A stretch of DNA of 21,727 nucleotides, taken from assembly GCA_019246455.1 (NCBI GenBank), contig JAFAQJ010000270.1, positions 1 to 21,727 of the forward strand. Direction: 5' to 3'. The DNA comes from Pseudolabrys sp. (GTDB lineage: Bacteria; Pseudomonadota; Alphaproteobacteria; Rhizobiales; Xanthobacteraceae). Under the pieces are notes generated by a model that saw nothing but the letters and a program-made list of their open reading frames with translations, did not search any database and was not told the DNA's origin. This document shows, piece after piece, positions 1 through 8,528 of this stretch (its first letter is position 1; the number at the start of each line of letters is the position of its first letter). Both the position numbers and the translations under genes were made by a program.

Positions 1-1
1 C

Positions 2-1114
2 GACATCTGCAACGACGTTCTCGGCTTTGGACCGCTCGAGCCGCTGCTCGCTCGCGATGATATCGCCGACATCATGGTGAACGGCTCGGGCACCGTTTAC
101 ATCGAAGTCAAAGGCAAGATTCAGAAGACCGGAATCCGGTTTCGCGACAACCAGCAGCTATTGAACATCTGCCAGCGCATCGTCAGCCAGATCGGCCGCC
201 GCGTCGACGAAGCCTCACCGATCTGCGACGCGCGCTTGCCGGACGGCTCACGCGTCAACGCCATCGTGCCGCCGCTCGCCATCGACGGCCCGGCGCTCAC
301 CATTCGCAAATTCAAAAAGGACAAGCTGACGCTCGATCAGCTCGTCAAATACGCCACCATTACGCCGCAAGGCGCCGAAATTCTGCGCATTATCGGCCGC
401 TCGCGCGTCAATACGTTGATTTCCGGTGGCACCGGTTCCGGTAAAACGACGCTGCTGAACTGCTTGACGCAGTTTATCGACAACGACGAGCGCATCATTA
501 CTTGCGAAGACGCCGCCGAATTGCAGCTGCAGCAGCCGCACGTGGTACGTCTCGAAACCCGTCCGCCCAACCTTGAGGGCGAAGGCCAGGTCACGATGCG
601 CGACCTCGTCAAAAACTGCCTGCGTATGCGCCCGGAGCGCATCATCGTCGGCGAAGTCCGCGGACCCGAAGCCTTCGACCTGTTGCAGGCCATGAACACC
701 GGCCACGACGGCTCTATGGGCACGCTGCATGCCAACTCGCCGCGCGTGGCGCTGTCACGTCTCGAATCCATGATCACCATGGGCGGCTTCTCGCTGCCGT
801 CGCGGACGATCCGCGAAATGGTCGTCGCGTCGGTCGATGTCGTCGTCCAGGCGGCGCGCCTGCGCGACGGCTCACGCCGCATCACTCACATCACCGAAGT
901 GATGGGCATGGAAGGTGACGTCATCATCACGCAGGATCTGTTCGTTTACGATATTGTCGGCGAAGACGCGCAGGGCAACCTGATCGGCCGCCACCGCTCC
1001 ACCGGCATCGGCCGGCCGCGGTTCTGGGACCGCGCTCGTTATTATGGCGAGGAGCAGCGGCTTGCCGCGGCGCTCGACGCGGCGGAAGCCGCCAGCTCCG
1101 AACTGAAGGCCTGA
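2..1114 (+). CDS. cpaF: CpaF/TadA secretion ATPase of the Flp/Tad pilus, 5'-truncated by window edge
   Basis: Hexameric ATPase that powers assembly of Flp/Tad pili from the cytoplasmic face of the inner membrane. The reading frame is open to the left edge. Codons before the first in-window ATG (74) read DICNDVLGFGPLEPLLARDD, a typical CpaF stretch, so that ATG is internal and the true start lies upstream. Visible are the Walker A motif GGTGSGKT (nt 425-448), the acidic Asp-box around ITCEDAAELQL, the Walker B region RIIVGEVRGPEA, and the His-box stretch TGHDGSMGTLHAN, all hallmarks of GspE/VirB11/CpaF secretion ATPases. About 370 residues are present; the family usually has more than 450, so roughly the first quarter is missing. 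The stop is one base before tadB, so the two are co-transcribed. Family assignment is firm. Confidence 0.96.
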   Translation, partial: DICNDVLGFGPLEPLLARDDIADIMVNGSGTVYIEVKGKIQKTGIRFRDNQQLLNICQRIVSQIGRRVDEASPICDARLPDGSRVNAIVPPLAIDGPALTIRKFKKDKLTLDQLVKYATITPQGAEILRIIGRSRVNTLISGGTGSGKTTLLNCLTQFIDNDERIITCEDAAELQLQQPHVVRLETRPPNLEGEGQVTMRDLVKNCLRMRPERIIVGEVRGPEAFDLLQAMNTGHDGSMGTLHANSPRVALSRLESMITMGGFSLPSRTIREMVVASVDVVVQAARLRDGSRRITHITEVMGMEGDVIITQDLFVYDIVGEDAQGNLIGRHRSTGIGRPRFWDRARYYGEEQRLAAALDAAEAASSELKA

Positions 1115-1115
1115 C

Positions 1116-2087
1116 ATGGAAACGCTCGCGGTTTTCGCACTCGCCTCCCTGGCGGTCGGTGGCGTAGCCTACGTCTTTATCTATCCGATCCTGTCCGGCG
1201 AGAAGAAAGCCGAACAGCGTATGGCGAGTGTCGCCAAGACTGAGACGGCGACGGTACGCACCACCCGCAACAGCCAGAAAACGCGGCGCGACTCCGTTGA
1301 AACCACGCTCAAAGAGCTCGAGGAACGTCACAAGAAACAGAAGCGCGTGCCTTTATCGGTGAAGCTGTCGCAGGCTGGGCTCGATTGGTCAAAGAACCGC
1401 TACTTCGTGACATCGGGGATCATCGGCCTTGTGCTTTTCCTGATCGTCATGCTGATGGACGTCGGCATCTTGCCGGCAATCGCCGCCGGCTTTGCCGGCG
1501 CATTCGGCGTACCGATGTGGCTGCTGAAGTTTCTCAAGAAGCGGCGCGAGACGAAATTCCTCAACACCTTTCCGGATGCCGTCGACATCATCGTGCGCGG
1601 CGTGAAGGCCGGTTTGCCCCTGATGGACTGCCTCAAGATGATCACGACCGAATCCCCGGAGCCGGTTAAGTCGCAATTCCGCGCCATCGTGGAGACCCAG
1701 GCGATCGGCATGCCGCTCGGCGAAGCGGTCGGGAAGCTCTACGAAAGCATGCCCGTTCCGGAGGCGAACTTCTTCGGCATCGTCATCTCGATCCAGCAGA
1801 AAGCCGGCGGCAACCTCGCCGAGGCGCTCGGTAACCTGTCGCGCGTCTTGCGTGATCGCAAAAAGATGAAGGGCAAGATTCAGGCGATGTCGATGGAGGC
1901 CAAAGCATCCGCTGCAATCATCGGCGCCCTACCGATCTGCGTGATGCTGCTCGTTTACATCACCTCGCCGCAATACATCTCGCTGCTGTGGACCGAACCG
2001 CTTGGTCGGCTGATGCTGGCTGGCTCGGCGTTCTGGATGTTCTGCGGCATCATGGTGATGCGCAAGATGATCAATTTCGATTTCTGA
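1116..2087 (+). CDS. tadB: TadB, type II secretion system F-family inner-membrane platform protein
   Basis: Inner-membrane platform protein that couples the CpaF motor to Flp pilus assembly. The 323-residue protein has an N-terminal membrane segment (about residues 3-22). A charged cytoplasmic linker follows, then a hydrophobic pair around residues 98-140. The T2SSF domain (about 150-280) contains FPDAVDIIVRGVKAGLPLMDCL and the signature-like stretch NFFGIVISIQQKAGGNLAEAL. Two C-terminal hydrophobic segments follow (AAIIGALPICVMLLVY and LMLAGSAFWMFCGIMVM). The start codon is one base after the cpaF stop, and tadC follows after 10 bases, giving the standard cpaF-tadB-tadC order. Length is normal for TadB. 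TadB and TadC are told apart here by gene order as well as by sequence. Confidence 0.93.
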   Translation: METLAVFALASLAVGGVAYVFIYPILSGEKKAEQRMASVAKTETATVRTTRNSQKTRRDSVETTLKELEERHKKQKRVPLSVKLSQAGLDWSKNRYFVTSGIIGLVLFLIVMLMDVGILPAIAAGFAGAFGVPMWLLKFLKKRRETKFLNTFPDAVDIIVRGVKAGLPLMDCLKMITTESPEPVKSQFRAIVETQAIGMPLGEAVGKLYESMPVPEANFFGIVISIQQKAGGNLAEALGNLSRVLRDRKKMKGKIQAMSMEAKASAAIIGALPICVMLLVYITSPQYISLLWTEPLGRLMLAGSAFWMFCGIMVMRKMINFDF

Positions 2088-2097
2088 TGGCGACGTC

Positions 2098-3069
2098 ATG
2101 CTCGACCTTCTGATCGATGCCATCAATGTCCGAACGCTGACGATGGTGTTTGCTGCCATCGCGGCCTGCGCCACTGTGCTCACCCTTACCATGCCGCTGT
2201 TGTCGGGCAATTCGCTCGACAAGCGCATGAAAGCGGTTGCAGTCGAACGCGAGAAAATGCGGGCGCGCGAGCGCGAGCGCATGGCGCGCGGGGAGAAGAT
2301 CTCGCTGCGGCAGTCGCCGAAGCAATACATCCAGACCGTGGTCGACCAGTTCAACTTGAGCAAATGGGTTGGGCAGGAAGCCGCACGAGAAAAACTTGTG
2401 CAAGCCGGTTACCGCGGTCAGGCCCCTTACGTCAGTTACTTGTTTTTCCGCATGGTGACGCCAGTCGCGAGCTTGATTGCTGCCGCGTTCTACATCTTCG
2501 TAGTCTTGGAATGGGATCAACCGCTGACTATCAAGATCGCTACCTGCATTGTCGCGGCCTATCTCGGCATGCACGTACCTTACATGTTCCTGAAGAACCG
2601 CATCGCGAAGCGCCAGCTCTCGATCAAGCGGGCCTTTCCTGACACGCTCGACTTGCTATTGATCTGCGTCGAATCCGGCATGTCGATCGAGGCCGCGTTC
2701 AAGAAAGTATCCGAGCAGGTCGGCAGCCAATCCGTAGCGCTGGCGGAAGAACTCACGCTCACCACGGCCGAACTGTCCTATTTGCCGGACCGCCGGCAAG
2801 CTTATGACAACCTCGCTAAACGCACCGATCTCGATGGTGTCAAAGCGGTATGCATGGCACTGCAGCAGGCCGAACGCTATGGGACGCCGCTTGGCAACAC
2901 GTTGCGCGTGATGGCTCAGGAAAACCGCGACATGCGCATGACCGAAGCGGAAAAGAAGGCGGCAGGCTTGCCGCCGAAGCTTACAGTGCCGATGATCCTG
3001 TTCTTCTTGCCGGTGCTCTTTATCGTCATTCTCGGCCCGGCGGCCATCAAAGTGATGGGAATTCAGTAG
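2098..3069 (+). CDS. tadC: TadC, second type II secretion F-family platform protein
   Basis: Second inner-membrane platform component of the Tad pilus machine, a paralogue of TadB. The protein is 323 aa. It has an N-terminal membrane anchor (about 12-35), a basic linker rich in R/E/K, a hydrophobic pair (about 120-165), the T2SSF domain with AFPDTLDLLLICVESGMSIEAAF and a helical stretch LSYLPDRRQAYDNLAKRT, and a C-terminal hydrophobic segment (MILFFLPVLFIVILGPAAIKV). The motif QAERYGTPLGNTLRVMA is typical of TadC. It lies 10 bases after tadB in the same operon. Its last seven bases overlap the 3' end of the convergent TPR lipoprotein gene, leaving no room for a terminator between them. Confidence 0.93.
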   Translation: MLDLLIDAINVRTLTMVFAAIAACATVLTLTMPLLSGNSLDKRMKAVAVEREKMRARERERMARGEKISLRQSPKQYIQTVVDQFNLSKWVGQEAAREKLVQAGYRGQAPYVSYLFFRMVTPVASLIAAAFYIFVVLEWDQPLTIKIATCIVAAYLGMHVPYMFLKNRIAKRQLSIKRAFPDTLDLLLICVESGMSIEAAFKKVSEQVGSQSVALAEELTLTTAELSYLPDRRQAYDNLAKRTDLDGVKAVCMALQQAERYGTPLGNTLRVMAQENRDMRMTEAEKKAAGLPPKLTVPMILFFLPVLFIVILGPAAIKVMGIQ

Positions 3070-3911
3070 CCGCTGTCGCCAACCTTGCGCGACGGCGAAG
3101 CATTCTCGGCGGGCTGCGCGGCGCGATTAAATTTCTTCCATTCGCCACTTTGCTGTTGGGCGAGGAGCTGGCGCAGATACGCGACGTTGGCCGCCGCTTC
3201 ATCGGGCGGCAGGTCGGCCTTCACGATGCCCTCGGCTTCGGCGAAACGGCCCTGCAAGCCGACCACAAGCGCGAGGTTCTGCTTCACTTTCGGCTCAGCG
3301 CCAGGCTGAGCGACCGCGCGGCGTAGAATTGTTTCGGCGCGCGGCAATTCCTTGTTGAGCGCATAAGACAGACCGAGGTTGGATAAAACTGACGGCTCAT
3401 TCGGTACGATTTTCAGTGCGCTTGCATAATAGCGGCGCGCCTCGGTGTGGCGGCCGAGTTGATCGAGGACTGCGCCCTGCACGTTCAGAATGCGCCAATC
3501 CGGATTGTCTGGTGTGTGGGCGCGGCCCAACACTTCGAGCGCCTGACCGTAATTGCCGACGTCGGCAAGGGCGCGACCATAAGCGCCCAGCAATTTCTGG
3601 TTGGAGGTGTTCGCCATCGTGGCCTGCTCCAGCACGGCGACGGCTTGCGCGCGCTGGCCAGTGGCGCGCAAGGCCTGGGCGAACTTGATCGCCGCTTCCG
3701 GGTCCGACTTGTTGGCGCGATAGCGTTCGCCCCACGTTTCGGCCGACTGCCGCCATTCGCCGTCGGTTCGCGGCGACGATGGCGCTCCGATCGATCCGGT
3801 GGTATCGCCGCTGCCTGTCGTCGCGCATCCACCCGTCGACAATGCGAGGATCGCGGCGACCGAGACCGAAGTAAGAAGACGGGAGGCGCGGAGCGGCACG
3901 TGCGGGTTCAT
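3063..3911 (-). CDS. TPR-repeat lipoprotein, TadD-like
   Basis: Probable outer-membrane or periplasmic tetratricopeptide lipoprotein, the expected partner (TadD class) of the Tad pilus apparatus. The chosen ATG gives 282 aa starting MNPHVPLRAS. An in-frame TTG at 3929 would add six residues but has no better support. A basic N-terminus and hydrophobic core end in LSTGGC, with Cys29 as a candidate lipidation site; the lipobox is imperfect. After a Gly/Ser/Thr-rich linker, about residues 60-250 hold tandem helical repeats with TPR-like spacing, such as GRALADVGNYGQALEVLGRA, LGRHTEARRYYASALKIVPNEP and NKELPRAETILRRAV. In many bacteria tadD follows tadC on the same strand; here it is inverted. 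Assignment to TadD rests on repeat type, lipoprotein signal and position. Confidence 0.85.
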   Translation of the reverse strand: MNPHVPLRASRLLTSVSVAAILALSTGGCATTGSGDTTGSIGAPSSPRTDGEWRQSAETWGERYRANKSDPEAAIKFAQALRATGQRAQAVAVLEQATMANTSNQKLLGAYGRALADVGNYGQALEVLGRAHTPDNPDWRILNVQGAVLDQLGRHTEARRYYASALKIVPNEPSVLSNLGLSYALNKELPRAETILRRAVAQPGAEPKVKQNLALVVGLQGRFAEAEGIVKADLPPDEAAANVAYLRQLLAQQQSGEWKKFNRAAQPAENASPSRKVGDSGY

Positions 3912-3942
3912 CCAGCGACCCGCCAGCAATAAAAGGTTAACC

Positions 3943-3958
3943 CTAACGACTGGTTAAC
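3943..3958 (+). promoter_or_regulatory. Candidate CtrA-binding site in the divergent TadD-like / aminopeptidase promoter region
   Basis: The sequence CTAA-N7-TTAAC (N7 = CGACTGG) matches the CtrA consensus TTAA-N7-TTAAC at eight of nine conserved bases with exact spacing. It is embedded between two copies of the palindrome GGTTAACC (3935-3942 and 3952-3959). It sits 32 bases upstream of the TPR lipoprotein start and 37 bases upstream of the aminopeptidase start. CtrA control of Tad pilus genes is known in Caulobacter, so regulation of the TadD-like gene is plausible. Binding itself is inferred. Confidence 0.45.
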
Positions 3959-3995
3959 CTCTAAACTGTCGCGCTTTTCGGGGGTACAAGGCCCA

Positions 3996-5381
3996 ATGCC
4001 ATCGATCTTCGTCACTGCGGACCCGCAGGCGGTCCCGATCTGGTTTGTTAGCGTCGGCAGCCTCAACGACGTCGTTTCAAGGCTCGGAGCACGCGAGCAG
4101 ATCTATGCCAAGGCCGCGGGCTTTGAAGGCAAATCCGGCCAGCACCTCCTTCTTCCCGCAGCAGATGGAAAGCTAGCAGCGGTCCTCTTCGGCATCGAAG
4201 TGGCGGACGCGCCGGTCAAGAACGCTTTCCTGCCGGGAAAACTCGCCGGCATTCTCCCCTCCGGCACCTACCGTTTCGCCAATGCACCGCACGACGCCCG
4301 TCTCGCGGCGCTCGCCCTCGCGCTCGGCACGTATCAGTTCGGCCGCTATCGCAAGACTAGGGATGCGGGTGTGCGGCTCGCATTGCCGCAAGATGTCGAT
4401 CACGGCGAGATGACACGCATCGTGGAAGCAGTGACGCTCGCGCGCGATCTGATCAATACGCCGTCGAACGACATGGGACCCGCCGAGCTCGAGAGCGCGG
4501 CAAAGCAGGTCGCCGGGCAACACGGTGCGAAATTCCGCACGATCTCAGGCGACGCGCTGGCGACGGATTTCCCCTTGATCAATGCCGTCGGCATGGGCTC
4601 GCAACGCGCGCCGCGCTTGGTCGACTTCACGTGGGGCAACGAAGCGGACCCGAAAGTGACATTAGTCGGCAAAGGCGTGTGCTTCGATAGCGGCGGTCTC
4701 GATATCAAGCCCGATAGCGCCATGCTCAACATGAAGAAGGATATGGGCGGCGCGGCCACCGCGCTGGCACTGGCGCACATGCTGATGAGCGCCAAGACAA
4801 AGATCCGTCTGCGCGTTCTCATTCCGGCGGTGGAGAATTCGGTTTCCGGCACGAGCTACCGGCCGCGCGATATCTTCCGTTCGCGCAAAGGGATCACCGT
4901 CGAGATCGGCAACACTGACGCCGAGGGTCGCCTCATCTTGGCCGACGCCTTGACGCTGGCCGATGAAGAAGGGCCCGACCTCATCATCGATTTCGCGACG
5001 TTGACCGGCGCGGCACGCGTCGCGCTCGGCCCGGATGTTGCACCCTTCTTCACGGACGACGACGCGCTCGCGGACGACTTCACTCGTACCGGGGAATCTG
5101 AAAGCGACGCGGTGTGGCGACTGCCGTTGTGGCAACCTTACGAGCAGATGCTGGAATCGAAAGTTGCCGACACTAATAATGTCGGTGGCAGCAACCAGGG
5201 CGGGGCCATTACCGCCGCGCTGTTCCTGCGCAAATTTGTTGGCCGCGCCAAATCCTGGTTGCACCTCGACATTTTCGCCTGGACGCCGTCCGCCAAGCCG
5301 GGACGCCCGGAGGGTGGCGAGTGCCAATCAGCTCGCGCGCTCTACGGGCTGCTGATGAAGCGCTATGGAGCCAAGGCCTGA
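3996..5381 (+). CDS. Leucyl aminopeptidase family protein (peptidase M17)
   Basis: Cytoplasmic two-metal aminopeptidase that removes N-terminal residues from peptides. The 461-aa protein has a divergent N-terminal domain (about 1-140) and the M17 catalytic domain (about 150-455). The family signature NTDAEGRL is at residues 306-313, supplying metal ligands Asp308 and Glu310 and the catalytic Arg312. Other ligands are seen as Lys226 and Asp231 in GKGVCFDSGG and Asp249 in MKKDMGG. There is no signal peptide. At 461 aa it is slightly shorter than classical PepA, with a variant N-terminal domain, so it is better called M17 family than PepA. Its stop overlaps the start of the NlpC/P60 gene by one base (TGATG), indicating translational coupling and a shared role in peptide turnover. 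Confidence 0.93.
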   Translation: MPSIFVTADPQAVPIWFVSVGSLNDVVSRLGAREQIYAKAAGFEGKSGQHLLLPAADGKLAAVLFGIEVADAPVKNAFLPGKLAGILPSGTYRFANAPHDARLAALALALGTYQFGRYRKTRDAGVRLALPQDVDHGEMTRIVEAVTLARDLINTPSNDMGPAELESAAKQVAGQHGAKFRTISGDALATDFPLINAVGMGSQRAPRLVDFTWGNEADPKVTLVGKGVCFDSGGLDIKPDSAMLNMKKDMGGAATALALAHMLMSAKTKIRLRVLIPAVENSVSGTSYRPRDIFRSRKGITVEIGNTDAEGRLILADALTLADEEGPDLIIDFATLTGAARVALGPDVAPFFTDDDALADDFTRTGESESDAVWRLPLWQPYEQMLESKVADTNNVGGSNQGGAITAALFLRKFVGRAKSWLHLDIFAWTPSAKPGRPEGGECQSARALYGLLMKRYGAKA

Positions 5382-6220
5382 TGGTCGCCCTTGATCCGCG
5401 GGTCAATGCGTTCCGACCCGATCTCGCGGCCAAGCACTTGCAAGGTCAGGTCGAGGCCAGGCGCTTCGTTGAAGGCACGTTGCATCAGATCGTTGAGCCT
5501 TACGCGGCCGTCCGCCGCGAGCCGAGTCACGACGCGCGTCTCGATACGCAGGCGCTCTACGGTGAACGTTTCATCATCTATGAGATCAATAGCGAGGGCT
5601 GGGCATGGGGCCAATCGCAGAGCGACAATTATGTCGGTTGGCTGTCCGCCAACGCACTCGGCCGCATCGGCCCGTCACCCACGCATAAGGTGACGGCGCG
5701 GCTGACATTTGGTTTTCCTGGCCCCGACATCAAAATGCCGCCGGCGATTGCGCTCCCGCTCGGTGCCCGGATTATCGCGGCCCGGCAAGACGATCGGTTT
5801 GCGCAGACCAATGCCGGCCATTTCATTCCGGTGCGGCATCTGTCGCCGGTCTCGGCGAAGGAGCCAGATTTTGTTGCCGTAGCGGAGCGGCTGACCGGCG
5901 CACCTTATCTCTGGGGCGGCAAGACGGGTGACGGAATTGATTGCTCGGGACTGGTGCAGATCGCGCTTCAAACAGCTGGCGTTTTCTGTCCACGTGACAG
6001 CGACATGCAGGAATTCGCGCTGGGCCACCCATCGAGCTTAGGCGAGCTGCGCCGCGGCGATCTCGTGTTCTGGAAAGGCCACGTCGCAATTGTGCGCGAC
6101 AAGGAAACGCTGATCCACGCGAACGCGCATCACATGATGGTGGTGAGCGAGCCGGCGGAAGCAGCGATCACGCGGATCAAAGCGACGGGCAGCGACGTCA
6201 CGAGCGTCCGGCGTCCCTAG
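5381..6220 (+). CDS. NlpC/P60 endopeptidase with N-terminal SH3-like domains, YkfC-like
   Basis: Predicted cysteine endopeptidase acting on cell-wall peptides, probably at the D-Glu-DAP bond. The ATG at 5381 overlaps the upstream TGA; an in-frame ATG at 5321 lies inside the aminopeptidase gene and is less likely. The protein is 279 aa. Residues about 40-100 (ERFIIYEINSEGWAWGQ, NYVGWLSANAL) and 105-165 (TNAGHFIPVRHL) look like two bacterial SH3 domains. The NlpC/P60 domain follows with DCSGLVQ (nucleophile Cys188), GHVAIV (His234) and LIHANAHH (His246). No signal peptide is visible, suggesting cytoplasmic action on imported murein peptides, as in Bacillus YkfC. The 3' end overlaps the convergent dsbA-like gene by four bases. 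Substrate is inferred; the fold is clear. Confidence 0.92.
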   Translation: MVALDPRVNAFRPDLAAKHLQGQVEARRFVEGTLHQIVEPYAAVRREPSHDARLDTQALYGERFIIYEINSEGWAWGQSQSDNYVGWLSANALGRIGPSPTHKVTARLTFGFPGPDIKMPPAIALPLGARIIAARQDDRFAQTNAGHFIPVRHLSPVSAKEPDFVAVAERLTGAPYLWGGKTGDGIDCSGLVQIALQTAGVFCPRDSDMQEFALGHPSSLGELRRGDLVFWKGHVAIVRDKETLIHANAHHMMVVSEPAEAAITRIKATGSDVTSVRRP

Positions 6221-6897
6221 ACGCATACCACCTTGCCGCAGGCGCGCACCGCGGCGACAATTTTCTGCAATGTTTTCAAGCCTGGATGTCCAAGGATGGC
6301 CACGCCATTGATGACATAGGCTGGTGTCGCCATCAGCTTTGCCTTCGAGCCAAAGTCGGCATTGGCGCGCAGCGTATCCAGACCGTCCTGCGTGTTACCC
6401 AGCGCAGCAACTTTGTTGGCGTCAAGCCCGGCTTCCTTTGCCGCTTGTAGTGTCTTCGGGCCGTCGATCGTCCCCCGCGCCATATAGATGCGACGGTGGA
6501 AATCAAAGAATTGCTCGGGTGTCGCGACTTTAGACGCACCAATCTCGATCAGCGCGCCCTGCACGGACTGAACGGACAACACCGCGTACGGCACGAACAC
6601 CAGCTTGAGTTTTTTGTCGGCCTTGATCAGATCGTCAACGTCGGCGGCGGCCTCGCGGCAATAGGGGCAATTGAGATCATAGAATTGATAGACGGTGACG
6701 TCGCCGTTGAGATTGCCAACCGGCACCTGACCGGTAAGTTTGCCAAGCGCGGCGTTGAGTTCGGCGCTCAACGCGAAGTTCGTGACTTCATCGCCATCTT
6801 CCATGCGGATCGGATATTGCGCGGTGCCAAACTGGCCCGCGGCAAAAGCGCCACTAAACACAAGCGACAGAACGAGCGATAGAACGACGCGCTTCAT
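6217..6897 (-). CDS. DsbA-family periplasmic thiol:disulfide oxidoreductase
   Basis: Periplasmic thioredoxin-fold protein that makes or reshuffles disulfide bonds. The 226-aa precursor starts with a Sec-type signal ([20 protein letters not shown], cleavage near residue 20). The active site FYDLNCPYC has Cys77 and Cys80, and the cis-proline loop ATPAYVING has Pro192. CPYC, rather than DsbA's CPHC, recalls DsbG/ScsC/Com1-like enzymes, so direction of catalysis (oxidase or isomerase) cannot be read. Two more cysteines close to the C-terminus (Cys220, Cys225) may form a second disulfide. Its ATG overlaps the yejF stop by four bases (ATGA), making it the last gene of the yej operon. That implies co-expression with a peptide importer. 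Confidence 0.92.
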   Translation of the reverse strand: MKRVVLSLVLSLVFSGAFAAGQFGTAQYPIRMEDGDEVTNFALSAELNAALGKLTGQVPVGNLNGDVTVYQFYDLNCPYCREAAADVDDLIKADKKLKLVFVPYAVLSVQSVQGALIEIGASKVATPEQFFDFHRRIYMARGTIDGPKTLQAAKEAGLDANKVAALGNTQDGLDTLRANADFGSKAKLMATPAYVINGVAILGHPGLKTLQKIVAAVRACGKVVCV

Positions 6898-8528
6898 TGC
6901 GACACGACTCCCGCCGGCGCGGTTTCGAGCTTGAAGGCGGCGGCGAACAGCGCGCGGGTGTAATCGGTCTTCGGCGCCTTGAACAATTCCGCCGCGGCGC
7001 CCTCCTCGACGACCTTACCGTTGCGCAAAACGAGAAGACGGCTCGCCAGCGCTGCGACCACGCGTAGGTCGTGCGAGATAAACATGTACGTGAGATCGCG
7101 CCGTTTCTGCAGGTCGCGCAGCAGATCGACCATCTGCGACTGGAACAGCATGTCGAGCGCCGAGGTCGGCTCATCGAGCACCACGAACGTCGGCTCCAGC
7201 ACCACGGCGCGCGCTAAGGCGACGCGCTGGCGCTGCCCGCCGGAGAATTCGTGTGGATAGCGATGGCGGGTTTCGGGATCGAGGCCGACATCCTTCAATG
7301 CGCGAACGACGCGCGCATCGCGTTCCTCGCGCGTCAGTTTAGGGGTATGCACTTGCAGACCTTCGGCAATGATGTCGGCGACCGACATGCGCGGCGATAA
7401 AGATCCGTAGGGGTCCTGAAAGACGATCTGCATGTCGCGGCGGATCGGCCACATCTCTTTGAATTTGAGCCCTTGAATAGACTTGCCGAGAAAAACGATC
7501 GGTCCATCAGAAGAAATCAGGCGCAACAGCGCGAGCCCCAGCGTAGTTTTTCCCGAGCCGGATTCGCCGACCACGCCGAGTGTTTCGCCCTTGCGCAGCG
7601 ACACCGAAACACCATCGACGGCCTTGATGTGGCCAACGGTCTTGCGTAACACGCCACGCCTGATCGGAAACCAGACCTTAAGATCATTTGCGCGTACGAC
7701 TTCCTCCGCATCCGGGCGTGGCGGCGCCGGATCGGGCTTGGGCTCCGCGGCCAAAAGTGCCTTGGTGTAGGGATGGCCCGGTGCGGCGAAAACGCGCTCA
7801 ACCGGCCCCTGTTCGACGATCTTGCCGTGCTGCATGACGCAAACCTTGTCGGCGAGTTTGCGCACAATGCTTAGATCGTGAGTGATGAATAGCACCGCCA
7901 TGCCGAGGCGCTGTTGTTGCTCCTTGAGCAGCTTGAGAATCTGTGCCTGCACCGTGACATCGAGCGCCGTGGTCGGTTCGTCAGCGATCAGCAGATCAGG
8001 CTCGTTGGCCAGTGCCATCGCGATCATCACGCGCTGGCGCTGGCCGCCCGACATCTGGTGCGGATAGCTCTCAAGCCGCGACATCGGTTCGGGAATGCCG
8101 ACCTGCGTGAGCAGCTCGATGATGCGTTTGCGCGTGGCATCGTTCGAGGTCGGGTTGTGCAGCTGGATGATTTCGGCGATCTGCTTCTCGATCGTGTGCA
8201 GGGGGTTGAGCGACGTCATTGGCTCCTGAAACACCATCGTGATGTTATCGCCACGCACCCCACGCAGTTCGCGCTCGCTGGCGCCTAACAAATCCCGGCC
8301 CTTGAAAATGATTTGCCCGCTCGGATGGCTGGCCGAAGGGTAAGGCAGCAGCTTCATCACCGACAGCGCCGTCACCGATTTGCCCGACCCGGACTCGCCG
8401 ACCAGCGCGACAATCTCGCCTTTGCCGACCGAGAACGACACCTTGTCGACCGCCAGCGCCTGCCTGCCGCCGGCGCTAAATGCGACCGACAGGTCACGAA
8501 CGTCGAGCAATGGTTCGGGGCCGCTCAT
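6894..8528 (-). CDS. yejF: YejF, fused two-domain ATPase of a peptide ABC transporter
   Basis: Cytoplasmic ATPase subunit that energises peptide import through YejBE. One 544-aa chain carries two complete ABC domains. Domain 1 has Walker A GESGSGKS (44-51), signature MSGGQRQRV (about 159-167), Walker B LLIADEP (179-185) and switch His217. Domain 2 has Walker A GESGSGKT (321-328), signature FSGGQRQRV (428-436), Walker B FVVLDEP (448-454) and His487. Both nucleotide sites look intact. The linker near 260-280 ([16 protein letters not shown]) holds the oligopeptide-transporter-type extension seen in OppD/DppD relatives. Length is close to E. coli YejF. The start overlaps the yejE stop by four bases (ATGA), and its own stop overlaps the dsbA-like start in the same way. 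Confidence 0.95.
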   Translation of the reverse strand: MSGPEPLLDVRDLSVAFSAGGRQALAVDKVSFSVGKGEIVALVGESGSGKSVTALSVMKLLPYPSASHPSGQIIFKGRDLLGASERELRGVRGDNITMVFQEPMTSLNPLHTIEKQIAEIIQLHNPTSNDATRKRIIELLTQVGIPEPMSRLESYPHQMSGGQRQRVMIAMALANEPDLLIADEPTTALDVTVQAQILKLLKEQQQRLGMAVLFITHDLSIVRKLADKVCVMQHGKIVEQGPVERVFAAPGHPYTKALLAAEPKPDPAPPRPDAEEVVRANDLKVWFPIRRGVLRKTVGHIKAVDGVSVSLRKGETLGVVGESGSGKTTLGLALLRLISSDGPIVFLGKSIQGLKFKEMWPIRRDMQIVFQDPYGSLSPRMSVADIIAEGLQVHTPKLTREERDARVVRALKDVGLDPETRHRYPHEFSGGQRQRVALARAVVLEPTFVVLDEPTSALDMLFQSQMVDLLRDLQKRRDLTYMFISHDLRVVAALASRLLVLRNGKVVEEGAAAELFKAPKTDYTRALFAAAFKLETAPAGVVSQ

